64,000 nucleotides of DNA from Tunturibacter gelidoferens. Its GTDB lineage: Bacteria > Acidobacteriota > Terriglobia > Terriglobales > Acidobacteriaceae. Each line of letters opens with the position of its first letter. The stretch's first letter is position 1. The stretch spans positions 1,488,001-1,552,000 of the forward strand of contig NZ_CP132938.1 of assembly GCF_040358255.1 (NCBI RefSeq), written 5' to 3'. Below are positions 16,911 through 26,050 of this stretch, one piece after another. The notes below the pieces were generated by a model. That model did no database searches. It was not told where the DNA came from and saw only the letters and a program-made list of their open reading frames with translations. Both the position numbers and the translations under genes were made by a program.

Positions 16911-18650
16911 TCATCGTGCATCCGGAAGCAAACCCTTCTCCACCAGCACCGGGGGCCTGCGATGCTTCGTCGCCTGCTCATACGCGTAAGCCCAGCCCAG
17001 CAGATCCCCATCTCTCCAGGGACGCGCCGAGATCTCCAGTCCGAACGGCAATCCGTCGGGATAGAATCCACCAGGCACCACCACCGCAGGCACGCCGATC
17101 ATGTTCACCCACCCCGTATCGCTGTGCGGCCCCTCGCTGAGCTTTCCATTCTGCGGCATCGTCTCATCCGGCGGAGGCATCTGCGTTGCCGGGTAGACAA
17201 ACCCGTCCAGATGCAGCCGGTCGAGAGTCTCGTTATAAGCCTCGAGCGCTTTTTTCCGCGGCCCGTAAAAATTGGCTTCAGCCTGCGGGTCGCTCTCGAT
17301 CGACTCCTGCACAATGGTCGCCCGTCCTCGTCGCGTCGCCGGATCCGCGCCACCAATAATCGTCGGCGGCAACCGCGAGCCAATCACACTTTCATACTCC
17401 GCCGCCGAGTGATACTGCGCCGGGCCGTACTCCGCCAGAAACTTCTCTGTACCCTCCTTTACATAAGGAAACGTCCCCACGCGCGCCACCGTCACCGCAA
17501 AGCTGTCCGGCAGAATCGAATCATCGAATACCACCGTGGCTCCCGCAGCTCGCAGACCTTCAACCGATTTCATAAACGCTGCCCGGGTCTCTGGCCGTAA
17601 CGGCTCACGCGAATCTTCGGTATCCTCTGCTACTTTACTCGCCGTCGCCGATGCAGGAATCCCCTGAAACGGAATCCCCGCCCCTGCAAGAATGAAAGCC
17701 GGCACACCAAACCGCTTGCCCTTTAGCGCATCCGCCTTCAGATACTGCGTATAGGGCCCTTTCTGAGCCTCCGCCGCGGAACCCGTCGTCCGCGCATCCG
17801 CAGCGTCCTCGCCGGCCATTACGTCCAGCGCAATCGTCGCATCGGTCACTGTTCGTGCGATCGGCCCCGTATTGTCGAGCAGCCAGTCCAGCGGCGCGAT
17901 CCCCGCGATACTCACCAGCCCTCGCGTCGGAAACACTCCCACCACCGAGCTCGTCGCCGACGGCATGCGAATCGAGTTCCCCGTGTCGGTCCCATTGCCC
18001 AGCAGCGCAAAGTTGCCCGTCACCGCCGTCACCGTTCCTCCCGACGAGCCACCCGGACTGAACCGCACATCGTAAGCGTTTCCCGTCCGCCCAAACGCAG
18101 TGCTGCGATTCGTATCGCTCGCTGCAAAGTCCGGCATGTTCGTCTGCCCCAGAATCACCGCTCCCGCAGTTCGAAGCTTTGCGACGATGGTCGCATCCTT
18201 CGGTGCCACCAGCTCGTGTCCTGGAATCATGTAGCCCTTCCAGCCATCGGTTGTAATCAATCCCTTGATGCTCGTATTCGCTTTCGTCACAATCGGAACG
18301 CCCCACATCGGTCCACGCCGAAAACTGCTTCCTCCAGCCTTCGCTTCCGCATCCTCGCGAGCTGCAGTGGCCAACGCATTCCGTGCATCAACAGTCTGCA
18401 CCGCGCGATAGATTCCGTTGTACCGCGCGATCCGCGTCAAATACCATTCGACCACCTCAGTCACGGTGTACTTGTTCGCGCGGTACAACTCCTCCAGGCG
18501 AGGAATCGTGACCTCCATCAGGTCGCGATCCATCGTAGCCTGCGAAGTTGGGGTAGTTGCTGAAGAAGGAGCACCTTGCGCGCTTGTGAGAGAACCAGAA
18601 AACAAGCTGACTGCGACGAAAACAAAGCAAACGCTGACTCGAATCTTCAT
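16911..18650 (-). CDS. Exported amidase-signature family hydrolase
   Basis: A 579-residue protein with a signal peptide (MKIRVSVCFVFVAVSLFSG, cleavage near residue 25) and an amidase-signature core. The Ser-cisSer-Lys triad is readable: Lys about 123 in PIVTKANTSIKG, the Gly/Ser-rich SPGGSSGGTVTAVTGN loop, and the nucleophile region GTDTGNSIRMPSATSS, where the usual GG-S is GN-S. Such enzymes hydrolyse amides or esters; the substrate cannot be assigned. The export signal suggests a role in degrading extracellular amides or peptidoglycan-derived compounds. An AAGGGA ribosome-binding site precedes the ATG. No operon partner is evident. Confidence 0.9.
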   Translation of the reverse strand: MKIRVSVCFVFVAVSLFSGSLTSAQGAPSSATTPTSQATMDRDLMEVTIPRLEELYRANKYTVTEVVEWYLTRIARYNGIYRAVQTVDARNALATAAREDAEAKAGGSSFRRGPMWGVPIVTKANTSIKGLITTDGWKGYMIPGHELVAPKDATIVAKLRTAGAVILGQTNMPDFAASDTNRSTAFGRTGNAYDVRFSPGGSSGGTVTAVTGNFALLGNGTDTGNSIRMPSATSSVVGVFPTRGLVSIAGIAPLDWLLDNTGPIARTVTDATIALDVMAGEDAADARTTGSAAEAQKGPYTQYLKADALKGKRFGVPAFILAGAGIPFQGIPASATASKVAEDTEDSREPLRPETRAAFMKSVEGLRAAGATVVFDDSILPDSFAVTVARVGTFPYVKEGTEKFLAEYGPAQYHSAAEYESVIGSRLPPTIIGGADPATRRGRATIVQESIESDPQAEANFYGPRKKALEAYNETLDRLHLDGFVYPATQMPPPDETMPQNGKLSEGPHSDTGWVNMIGVPAVVVPGGFYPDGLPFGLEISARPWRDGDLLGWAYAYEQATKHRRPPVLVEKGLLPDAR

Positions 18651-18740
18651 GTCGTCCCTTGAGTGATTTGGTGCTTTCTATAAGAACACAAGGTTGTCGG
18701 CAAGCTCTCAAGTATGATGGCCTGAAACCACGAGGACCCT

Positions 18741-19403
18741 ATGTGCTTCTCCGCAACCGCGAACTTTGTCGGGAGCGCCATCCTGGGCGGAATCGGTGTC
18801 GCCACGCTCACCGAAGTAAAACATCGCCGCGAGCTGCTCTTTGCCGCGATGCCCTGTCTCTTCGCGTTCCATCAGTTCATCGAAGGCTTTGTCTGGTTGG
18901 GTCTTGACGGAATACTTTCGCCCGGAGTAACCCACAGCGCCGGCGCCGCCTACACGCTCTACGCGCAGGGCCTGCTGCCGTTTCTCCTTCCTCTCAGCGT
19001 GCTGCTCATTGAGCCCACCCTGAAGCAGCGCCGCCAGGTGCTCCCATTCGTCATTCTCGGCGGCGCGCTCATGCTGTACGTGCTCTGGGGCCTCATCGCG
19101 TATCCGCTGCAGGTCTCTGTGCAGGACAACAGCATCGTCTACGTCAACACCATCACGACCACCACCTTCATCGCGATCCTCTATGTCATTGCCACCTGCG
19201 GCTCGCTCTTCTTCTCCGGCTATCGCGATCTCATTACCCTGGCTTGGCTTAACCTCGTGGGGTTGCTCGTTGTCATGCTGGTCAAGCGCTATGCCTTCAC
19301 TTCAGTCTGGTGCGCCTACGCCGCCGTCGTCAGCGTCATCATCTACTTTTTCTTTCGACGCAGCCGTCCGCATCGTCCGTCTAGTTACGCCCTGGCTGCG
19401 TAG
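18741..19403 (+). CDS. Seven-helix membrane protein, DUF6629-like
   Basis: A 220-residue protein that is almost entirely hydrophobic, with about seven membrane helices. It begins with the characteristic MCFSATANFVGSAILGGIG, and helix 2 contains AFHQFIEGFVWLGLDG. This pattern matches the DUF6629 group of bacterial membrane proteins, whose function is unknown. The tail is a basic Arg/Pro/His segment. It is divergent from the amidase gene, 90 bp between starts, and ends 98 bp before the convergent purM gene. Confidence 0.75.
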   Translation: MCFSATANFVGSAILGGIGVATLTEVKHRRELLFAAMPCLFAFHQFIEGFVWLGLDGILSPGVTHSAGAAYTLYAQGLLPFLLPLSVLLIEPTLKQRRQVLPFVILGGALMLYVLWGLIAYPLQVSVQDNSIVYVNTITTTTFIAILYVIATCGSLFFSGYRDLITLAWLNLVGLLVVMLVKRYAFTSVWCAYAAVVSVIIYFFFRRSRPHRPSSYALAA

Positions 19404-19438
19404 TAGATCATTCGCGGAGATAACTGGACCGACACAAA

Positions 19439-19478
19439 AGCCCGCCAACCATCTGCGAGATCTAGTGGCCGGCGGGCT
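19439..19478. terminator. Likely bidirectional terminator hairpin
   Basis: AGCCCGCC (19439-19446) pairs perfectly with GGCGGGCT (19471-19478), with a 24-base loop that may fold further (GGCC next to the stem). It lies between the DUF6629-like gene and the convergent purM gene. A run of four As precedes the stem, which reads as Ts for the purM transcript. Confidence 0.5.
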
Positions 19479-19501
19479 CGTAAAGCGACACTGCGAGCTA
19501 T

Positions 19502-20698
19502 CTAGTTGTAGCTGACCTTGCGTTCTCCGCGCACAACACGGCCTATCAGGCAGTGCCGTTCGTTCGCGCGGTTCAGAATCGCCTTTGCCTTTTTGATCTT
19601 CTCCGCCGGAATCACCGCGATCAGCCCGATGCCCATGTTGAAGGTCCGAAGCATCTCGTCCTCATCCACATTGCCCAGCTGTTGCAGATGTTCAAACAGC
19701 GGTGGCACCGTCCACGACGCGCGGTCGATCAGCGCTCCCATGCCCTTCGGCAGGATGCGCGGCAGATTCTCTGTGATCCCGCCGCCAGTGATGTGCGCCA
19801 TGCCGCTTACCACCTCGGCTCCCGTCAGCTTCTTGATGACCGACAGATAGCTGCGGTGCGTCCGCATCAAGGCGGCTCCGGTCTTGTCCTTCAGCTCGTT
19901 GATGTACTGCTCGGGACCATACTTTGCGACTTCGAACAGCAGTTTCCGCGCCAGCGAATACCCGTTCGTATGCAATCCGTTTGACGGCAGACCCACGAGC
20001 ACATCCCCGATTTGAATATGCTCTCCGGTGATGATCTTGTCGCGGCTCACCGCACCAATGATCGTTCCGGCGAGATCGTACTCGCCGTCCGCGTAGAAGC
20101 CCGGCATCTGCGCGGTCTCGCCCCCGATCAGCGCGCAGCCGTTAGCTTTGCAGGCCTCACTGATACCTTGCACGACCCGCTCGATCACCATGTCTTCCAG
20201 CTTGCCAGTGGCTAGGTAGTCAAGGAAGAACAGCGGCGTCGCGCCCTGCACTGCGATGTCGTTCACGCAGTGGTTGACGAGGTCCTGTCCGACGGTATGG
20301 TGAATGCCCAGCTCAAACGCGACCTTCAGCTTCGTGCCAACGCCGTCCGCGCTCGAGACCAGCACGGGGTTGGGAAACTTTTCGAGGTCCAGCGCGAACA
20401 GGCCGCCAAAGCCGCCGATCTCGCTCAGCACCTGCCGGTTGAAGGTCTTGCGCGCCAGCATCTTGATGCGCTGCTTGCTGCGGTCGCCGGAGGTGATGTC
20501 GACGCCGGCATCCGCGTAACTGATGCTCTTCTTCGCGGGACTCTTGGCCTTTTCTCCAGCGCCGGACTGCTTCAGGCTTGCGGCTTTTCTCTGCGCAATC
20601 GCTGACTGCAGCGGAGAGGTCTCCCTGGGTGTGTCCTGTTCGGGCGTAGCGCGGTGCGTGGCGATTGAAACGGGCGGCGGGGAGGTCTCATCCGGCAA
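19502..20698 (-). CDS. purM: Phosphoribosylformylglycinamidine cyclo-ligase (AIR synthetase)
   Basis: PurM closes the imidazole ring of FGAM to AIR with ATP. The core starts at ISYADAGVDITSGD and includes LVSSADGVGTKLKVAF, QDLVNHCVNDI, the CALIGGETAQMPGFY nucleotide motif, and GMAHITGGGITENLPR. The chosen start is a TTG at 20698, with GGAG 7 bases upstream. It gives 398 residues, about 50 more than usual, because of a Pro/Ser/Ala/Lys-rich N-terminal extension. A longer reading would run into the upstream DCC-family gene and has unlikely composition. No ATG lies in frame near the core start. PurN is encoded 3 kb away. Confidence 0.93.
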   Translation of the reverse strand: MPDETSPPPVSIATHRATPEQDTPRETSPLQSAIAQRKAASLKQSGAGEKAKSPAKKSISYADAGVDITSGDRSKQRIKMLARKTFNRQVLSEIGGFGGLFALDLEKFPNPVLVSSADGVGTKLKVAFELGIHHTVGQDLVNHCVNDIAVQGATPLFFLDYLATGKLEDMVIERVVQGISEACKANGCALIGGETAQMPGFYADGEYDLAGTIIGAVSRDKIITGEHIQIGDVLVGLPSNGLHTNGYSLARKLLFEVAKYGPEQYINELKDKTGAALMRTHRSYLSVIKKLTGAEVVSGMAHITGGGITENLPRILPKGMGALIDRASWTVPPLFEHLQQLGNVDEDEMLRTFNMGIGLIAVIPAEKIKKAKAILNRANERHCLIGRVVRGERKVSYN

Positions 20699-20778
20699 GG
20701 TCGTGCTCCATATCGTAGTGCTTGAAAAGAAGAAGTTTAGTCTAGCAGGGCGGTGGTCAAAGCATCGTAAAACAACCG

Positions 20779-21228
20779 TTATTCGTACACGCCCAAAAGT
20801 TTTCGTCGCTGCCCCAAAGGTGGCAGAGGACATGTGTCGTAGCGTCCAAAGATTCGATAGCGAACGCGGGCGATCACTCCGTAGCCGAACTCGCGCATGG
20901 GCCGCGGCACCAGCGTCACCAGTCGCCCCAGAAGCCTCCACGGTGCTGCGAGCAACTTCAGCGCTGCGGCTACCGCATCCGAACGCTGGTAGAGCCGTTC
21001 CTGCGGAGTCAGGGCATCGGTCAGCAACATCACGCCGTCGGGAAAGATGTGAATGCCCAGGCGGCCAAGGATCTCATGGCCGAGAGCGCTCTGCAGCGGG
21101 GCATATCGTAATCTCTCTTGCCGGTCGTGTTTGAGCAGGAACTGCACCACGCCGTTGCACAGTGCGCAGACGCCGTCGTACAGCAGTAGTGCCCGGCCCT
21201 CAATCTCTGCATATTCTGGCTCGGTCAT
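20779..21228 (-). CDS. DCC-family thiol-disulfide oxidoreductase-like protein
   Basis: A 149-residue DUF393 (DCC) protein. The defining motif [11 protein letters not shown] places Asp 18, Cys 21 and Cys 24 at the start of a thioredoxin-like fold. A conserved R-Y-APLQ segment and the later [10 protein letters not shown] and [14 protein letters not shown] segments complete the family pattern. DCC proteins are thought to act as thiol-disulfide oxidoreductases, but no substrate is established. It precedes purM by 80 bp on the same strand and is divergent from hemL. Confidence 0.9.
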   Translation of the reverse strand: MTEPEYAEIEGRALLLYDGVCALCNGVVQFLLKHDRQERLRYAPLQSALGHEILGRLGIHIFPDGVMLLTDALTPQERLYQRSDAVAAALKLLAAPWRLLGRLVTLVPRPMREFGYGVIARVRYRIFGRYDTCPLPPLGQRRKLLGVYE

Positions 21229-21260
21229 GTCCTTATGATATGCCCTCTTATACTGTTGCT

Positions 21261-22565
21261 ATGTCCCGGTCTCTTACCCGCTCCCGTCAACTGCAGCTTC
21301 GTGCTGAAAAATTCCTGCCTGGAGGCGTCGACTCGCCGGTGCGGGCGTTTCGTGCCGTGGGAGGGGATCCGCCGTTCGTTACCCATGCGGAAGGGGCCTA
21401 TCTGTTTGATGCGGATGGAAATAAGTATCTCGACTTCTTTGGCTCCTGGGGGCCGATGATCCTCGGCCACGCCTTTCCGCCGGTGGTCGAGTCGATTCAG
21501 AAGGCTGCCTCGCGTGGAGCGAGCTTCGGAGCCTCTACTGCTGCAGAGGCAGATCTGGCTGAGCTGGTGACGCGGTGTTTTCCTTCGGTCGAAAAGCTGC
21601 GCTTCGTCAGCTCCGGCACGGAGGCCTGTATGTCGGCTATCCGACTTGCTCGTGGATTCACTGGCCGCAACTTCGTGATCAAGTTCGAAGGCTGCTATCA
21701 CGGCCACTCGGATGCCATGCTGGTCAAAGCCGGCAGCGGCGTCGCGACGCTGGGAATTCCAGGCTCGGCAGGGGTTCCCGCAGAGACTGCCATGCATACG
21801 CTTGCTCTGCCCTATAACAATCTCGGGGCTGTGAGAGAAGCCTTCGCAGTGCGGCCGGACGAGATCGCCTGTGTCATCGTGGAGCCGGTTGTAGGCAACG
21901 CCGGGACGATCGCCCCCGCCGCCGAGTACCTGCAGGGTCTGCGAGCAATCACCGCGGAGCACGGTGCGCTGTTCATTCTGGACGAGGTCATGACGGGGTT
22001 TCGTCTTTCGCTTGGAGGGGCGCAGCAGGTATATGGAGTTACCCCGGATCTTACGACGCTGGGCAAGATCATCGGCGGCGGTTTGCCCTGCGGGGCGTTT
22101 GGCGGGCGGGCTGATGTGATGGAGTTTCTGGCTCCGCTGGGGCCAGTTTATCAGGCTGGAACGTTGAGTGGGAATCCGCTTGCGATGGCTGCAGGATTCG
22201 CTACGTTGAGCCACCTCTTGAAGCATGAGGAGGAGGTCTACAACGGGCTTGAGAGCACTACCTCGCGCATCGCTGAGGGAGTTGCGGGCGTGGCTCGAGA
22301 GGCGGGGATTTCGCTGACGACCAATCGTGTTGGGTCAATGTTTACGTGGTTTTTCACGGATAGGCCAGTCACTGATTTTGCGAGTGCGGCTACGTCGGAT
22401 ACGGCAGCTTTTGGGCGATTTCATCGGGCTATGCTTGACGAGGGGGTGTGGTTGCCGCCGAGTCAGTTCGAGGCTGCTTTTGTTTCGACGGCCCATGGGG
22501 AGGCGGAGATCGGGATGGTCCTTGAGGCTGCCCGCAAGTCTCTCTCGAGAGATCGGCCGGAGTAA
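21261..22565 (+). CDS. hemL: Glutamate-1-semialdehyde 2,1-aminomutase
   Basis: A 434-residue PLP-dependent aminomutase that converts glutamate-1-semialdehyde to 5-aminolevulinate, the C5 route to haem. Motifs: [16 protein letters not shown] at the N-terminus, [27 protein letters not shown], and the PLP lysine in [18 protein letters not shown] (Lys 269). It ends with the usual [12 protein letters not shown]. The start at 21261 begins [10 protein letters not shown]; an ATG at 21240 would add seven residues, and neither has a strong ribosome-binding site. It is divergent from the DCC gene. The C-terminal third shows more G/T-rich codons, continuing into the atypical region downstream. Confidence 0.96.
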   Translation: MSRSLTRSRQLQLRAEKFLPGGVDSPVRAFRAVGGDPPFVTHAEGAYLFDADGNKYLDFFGSWGPMILGHAFPPVVESIQKAASRGASFGASTAAEADLAELVTRCFPSVEKLRFVSSGTEACMSAIRLARGFTGRNFVIKFEGCYHGHSDAMLVKAGSGVATLGIPGSAGVPAETAMHTLALPYNNLGAVREAFAVRPDEIACVIVEPVVGNAGTIAPAAEYLQGLRAITAEHGALFILDEVMTGFRLSLGGAQQVYGVTPDLTTLGKIIGGGLPCGAFGGRADVMEFLAPLGPVYQAGTLSGNPLAMAAGFATLSHLLKHEEEVYNGLESTTSRIAEGVAGVAREAGISLTTNRVGSMFTWFFTDRPVTDFASAATSDTAAFGRFHRAMLDEGVWLPPSQFEAAFVSTAHGEAEIGMVLEAARKSLSRDRPE

Positions 22566-22957
22566 TTTCTTAAAAAAGTTGGTGGATTTTTTTGCGGTGA
22601 GCAGATTTTTTTCTGCTGTGGTGGGCGGGCGCAAAAGTGTGGGTTTGCTGGGGTTTTTGAAGGGGGTTGCGGGAAAACTGTGTGTTTGGACGTGGTTTTT
22701 TGATGGTGAAAACGTGGTGGGATGCGTGGTGGATGTGGAGTTTTAGCACCACACTTTTCGGCTTCGAAAAATACGCCAACTTTTTGAGATTTATTTTTGG
22801 TTGGCTTGGGGATGCGGCCTCGGACGCCTGTCGATGACAGATTAGGGCCGGTCGCCTCCTCCAGATCTGTCCCGCATCGGCAGAAATGAGGCGCACTGGA
22901 ATGGTTGGGTGCTCCGGTTGAGCTGACCGTATAATCTGGGCGAATGTGGAGGACGTC
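22566..22957. other. Non-coding gap with a G/T-rich block
   Basis: About 390 bases without a credible gene. From 22577 to 22745 the plus strand is strikingly G/T-rich and poor in C, with runs of T and repeated GTGG words, including an AGCAGA/TCTGCT hairpin at 22600-22617. The minus strand is open in more than one frame, but these translations are dominated by Pro, His, Lys and Thr and look like noise. The last 150 bases should contain the promoter of the VOC gene. Confidence 0.6.
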
Positions 22958-23458
22958 ATGAAGATGCAACGCCGTGAGGTGCTTGGGGTGCTCACAGCTG
23001 CTGCCGGATCGGCACTATTGCCGGGGGCTTTTGCGGTCGCAGAGCGGACGACCGCCGCGAACCCGAACTCTCTGCCGAAGGAACGGGTGACTGGTGTCGG
23101 CGGCATCTTCTTTCGCGCGCATGATCCGAAGGCGTTGGCGCAGTGGTATCAGGACCACCTTGGCGTCTTCGTCACTCCGCAGAGCAAAGACGATCCAGTG
23201 TGGAATCAGCAGGCCGGACCGACGAGTTTTACGCCCTTTTCCGAGAAGACCAATTACTTTGGCGACGCGACGAAGCAGTGGATGATCAACTTTCGTGTGG
23301 GCGATCTGGCCAAGATGGCCGCACAGCTGGAAGCAGCGGGAATCGCGGTGAAGGTGGACCCGACGACCTATCCGTACGGGCGCTTTGCACGTCTTCATGA
23401 TCCGGAAGGCAACCCAATCGAGCTGTGGCAGCCGGTGAATGCGGCCACCGTGAAGTAG
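22958..23458 (+). CDS. Exported VOC (glyoxalase/dioxygenase-fold) protein
   Basis: A 166-residue protein started at the second ATG because a perfect GGAGG lies 5 bases upstream of it. The N-terminus, QRREVLGVLTAAAGSALLPG, has a twin-arginine-like signal. The rest is one vicinal-oxygen-chelate module: VGGIFFRAHDPKALAQWYQDHLGV opens the first beta-alpha-beta unit and FARLHDPEGNPIELWQP closes the second, with the His and Glu positions typical of metal binding. Substrate unknown. The short gap to the next plus-strand gene (150 bp) allows but does not prove co-transcription. Confidence 0.87.
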   Translation: MKMQRREVLGVLTAAAGSALLPGAFAVAERTTAANPNSLPKERVTGVGGIFFRAHDPKALAQWYQDHLGVFVTPQSKDDPVWNQQAGPTSFTPFSEKTNYFGDATKQWMINFRVGDLAKMAAQLEAAGIAVKVDPTTYPYGRFARLHDPEGNPIELWQPVNAATVK

Positions 23459-23607
23459 GTTCCCGGCTTCGTCAGGTCGGACTTCGCGATCTCGCTCCGA
23501 TGGTCTCAACCGCCGGAGTTGTAAAGCTGTGGATGAGCGTAGGGCGGGTTCGTCTCTGTGAACCGATGCTGCTGTCGAGCGCATCTAAGTCGCAAAGCTA
23601 GCGAGGT

Positions 23608-24522
23608 ATGACGATGAAAGCAGTTGTGCTGCACGAGTACGGCGGGCCCGATCAACTGAAGTATGAGGAGTGGGACGATCCCCAGGTGGGCGACGGCCAG
23701 ATCCTGATTCGCGTCACTGCAGCGGGAGTCAATCCGATCGATTGGAAGATTCGCAGCGGCGCCATGAAGGATTTTATGCCGCTGGAGCTGCCCGCCATCC
23801 TCGGTTACGACTACTCCGGCGTTGTGCACTCAGTCGGCAAAGGCGTCAAAGGATACGTCGAGGGCGACAAGGTCTTCGGGCGCGCCGGCAAGACCTATGC
23901 CGAGTTCCTTTTGGCTGATCTTGCGGGCTTGTCAAAGGTTCCGGATGGACTTGATCCCATCGAAGCTGCTGCGCTGCCGGTGGTGCTGAATACGGGGCAT
24001 CAGCTCATCACTGAGGCCGGCAAGGTTCAGCCGGGCCAGACAGTCATCATTACCGGCGCACTGGGCAGCGTGGGCCGCACTGCGGTATGGGTGGCGAAGA
24101 AGCTTGGTGCTCATGTCATCGCCGGCGTTCGCGGGTCGCAGAAGAAGGCGGCCGAGGAGCTCGGGGCCGATGCTGTTCTCGCGCTCGATAGCCAACAGGA
24201 GATGGACGCGCTGGCTTTGGTCGAGGTCGTCGCAGATACGATTGGCGGCAAGATCAGCGACGCGCTTCTAACTAAAGTGAAGCCGGGGGGAACCTATGCG
24301 TCCGTGGTGGGCCCTCCCCCAAATGCGAAAGTTTATCCCAACGTAAAGGTGGTGGCTTTCGGCTCCCATCCTGACGTAGCGGGTATGCGTTCGCTCGCAG
24401 AAGACATTGCAAACGGAAGGTTCAAAATTTCTATTGATCGGACGATGCCGCTCGCCGACGCAGCGAAGGCGCATGCTGAAGCGGAGAAGGGCGGCATAGG
24501 CAAGATTCTGCTTTTAGCGTAA
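23608..24522 (+). CDS. NADP-dependent zinc-independent alcohol dehydrogenase/quinone oxidoreductase family
   Basis: A 304-residue medium-chain reductase of the quinone-oxidoreductase branch. The GroES-like domain begins MKAVVLHEYGGPDQLKYEE and contains AAGVNPIDWKIRSG and the LGYDYSGVV motif. The Rossmann domain has the nucleotide-binding TVIITGALGSVGRTAVWVAKKLGA sequence (split here as GALGSVG at about residue 150). The structural-zinc cysteines of classical ADHs are absent. It likely reduces quinones or enones with NADPH. The C-terminus, AHAEAEKGGIGKILLLA, is typical. Confidence 0.92.
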   Translation: MTMKAVVLHEYGGPDQLKYEEWDDPQVGDGQILIRVTAAGVNPIDWKIRSGAMKDFMPLELPAILGYDYSGVVHSVGKGVKGYVEGDKVFGRAGKTYAEFLLADLAGLSKVPDGLDPIEAAALPVVLNTGHQLITEAGKVQPGQTVIITGALGSVGRTAVWVAKKLGAHVIAGVRGSQKKAAEELGADAVLALDSQQEMDALALVEVVADTIGGKISDALLTKVKPGGTYASVVGPPPNAKVYPNVKVVAFGSHPDVAGMRSLAEDIANGRFKISIDRTMPLADAAKAHAEAEKGGIGKILLLA

Positions 24523-24549
24523 CCGGCAAAGAGACACCACGTGCTTCGT

Positions 24550-24573
24550 CCGGGCATCTGGATCGATGCCCGG
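24550..24573. terminator. Small hairpin between convergent genes
   Basis: CCGGGCAT (24550-24557) pairs with ATGCCCGG (24566-24573) over an 8-base loop. It lies 28 bp after the stop of the quinone oxidoreductase gene and before the 3' end of the convergent cytochrome gene. There is no T-run, so its function as a terminator is uncertain. Confidence 0.35.
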
Positions 24574-24686
24574 ATCGCTGAAGTGCCGGTCTTCGCAGGC
24601 CTTCCGAAGAAGAGACACTTCGACGATCGTTGAGCCAACGGTTGGCTTGTGCAAAGAAAGAACAGGAACAGTCTGCTTCTACTGCT

Positions 24687-25745
24687 TCACCTTTGCCCGT
24701 AAGCCGTGAAGACGTAATCTTTTGACTTTACTGCTGTGTGGCAGGCGAAACCGCACTTAGCGTCGCTTCCCTGGGGAGGCTTGTCCCCTAAGTTGCCGAG
24801 CCTGAAGTTGCCAGACGTGGCGTCATACTCGAAGACACCGTAACCCCATCCGCCGCTGTCGGCGAACCTTTTGCCGTCCTTCACCATGAGATCGACGTCA
24901 TGCTGGGGGCCCGGCACGGTCGGCGAACCGGGTTGACCGGAATCCACCTTCGCGGTCCAATGGACCTTCGCCATCTTGGCACCATCCGGAAAGGGCTTGC
25001 CGTTACCGGGAATTCCTGCCTTGTAGGCGTTGATCATCACAGGATTTCCAAGGATGGCGGCGATCGCACCTCCGTTATGGCTGACGGCGATCACCTGCCA
25101 GCTTTCGTATCCTCTGAACTCAGAGAAGGCGAGGCCATTGGGTATTTTGAGGGTGTACTTATTCTGGCTGGAGGTGGTGGCCTGGGTCTGTGCCGGGACT
25201 GTTGTGGAGGCGGGGGCGGCGGCGGCGTTGGTGCCGGGAAGTTTGTGGATGAAACGGGCGAGCTTCCAGGTGTCGTTCTCGGAGATACTCGTTTTCCAGG
25301 CAGGCATGCCGGTGAGGCGGACTCCGTTCTGTACGATCCAGAACAGTTCGGCGTCGCTCCAGTGCTGGACGTGACCCGAGCTGAGGTCCATGGCAGGCGG
25401 ATCCATGCTGCGGCCGAGGTCCGCATCCCCGCGCGCATCGGCGCCGTGGCATTGGGCGCAGGATCCGAGGAAGACTTCGCGGCCCTGGCTGATGACCTCG
25501 TCGGTCTCAGGCAGCGGGTTGTTCATCTTGCCTGCCTCCAATGGGATGGTGACGTCTTTCGCTGCATTGGCCAGGCTGGTTTCGCCCTGGGATGGGGATT
25601 TGCCTGCGGTGCAACCTTGAAGCAGGACGCCGAGCATTGCGATCATCACGCCAAGCATCGGCTTGTGTTTTAGTGCGCTACGATCACGTCCGTGCCACGC
25701 ACCATTCCCCAGCGGAGCGATAGATTCCCTCATGAGTTCAGTCAT
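24687..25745 (-). CDS. Lipoprotein-like fusion of cytochrome c and cytochrome P460 domains
   Basis: A 352-residue protein starting at the ATG preceded by GGAGAG. A hydrophobic segment ends in the lipobox-like VLLQGCT (Cys about 44), so it may be a lipoprotein; an internal ATG just before that segment is an alternative start. Residues about 75-170 are a class I cytochrome c with the haem site CAQCH and a distal Met in LTGMPAWK. The C-terminal half (about 205-352) is a cytochrome P460-like domain: YESWQVIAVSHNGGAIAAILG, WTAKVDSG, GGWGYGVFEYD. Its haem motif is CGFACH, one residue longer than CxxCH. The protein could oxidise or detoxify nitrogen compounds or transfer electrons; the substrate is not readable. 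Confidence 0.87.
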   Translation of the reverse strand: MTELMRESIAPLGNGAWHGRDRSALKHKPMLGVMIAMLGVLLQGCTAGKSPSQGETSLANAAKDVTIPLEAGKMNNPLPETDEVISQGREVFLGSCAQCHGADARGDADLGRSMDPPAMDLSSGHVQHWSDAELFWIVQNGVRLTGMPAWKTSISENDTWKLARFIHKLPGTNAAAAPASTTVPAQTQATTSSQNKYTLKIPNGLAFSEFRGYESWQVIAVSHNGGAIAAILGNPVMINAYKAGIPGNGKPFPDGAKMAKVHWTAKVDSGQPGSPTVPGPQHDVDLMVKDGKRFADSGGWGYGVFEYDATSGNFRLGNLGDKPPQGSDAKCGFACHTAVKSKDYVFTAYGQR

Positions 25746-26050
25746 GGTGAACTCTCCTTCACAAGAGTTTTCTGGGCCCGATGCAGCGGGGTGCCAGTCC
25801 TCGAAGCTTCTGATGTCGCTGGAACCGGAACGGGGGCAAGCTATTTTCACTAGGACGCTCACATTTTTGGCGAAGAATGACGTTTCGCCACCTTGCGCCT
25901 GGCGATGACGGTGAGGGACGCGTACAGTTTTCGAAAACCCGACTTTCGAGGACCCAGAACCAATACGCCGTTCCACGGCAATAAGGATTTGACAGGCAAT
26001 GCCAGTTGGGGGAAGGTAGGGCAATCGCGAAACGGGAGGTCAAGAAATCA
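25746..26050. other. Divergent intergenic region
   Basis: About 305 bases between the cytochrome gene (minus) and a small membrane-protein gene (plus). A minus-strand frame remains open through it but has no ribosome-binding site and unlikely composition. The region should hold both promoters; no clear operator or structured element was seen. Confidence 0.4.

Noticed and set aside
22570..23106. Minus-strand frames in the G/T-rich block
   Set aside because: Proline/histidine/threonine-rich translations with no family or ribosome-binding site.
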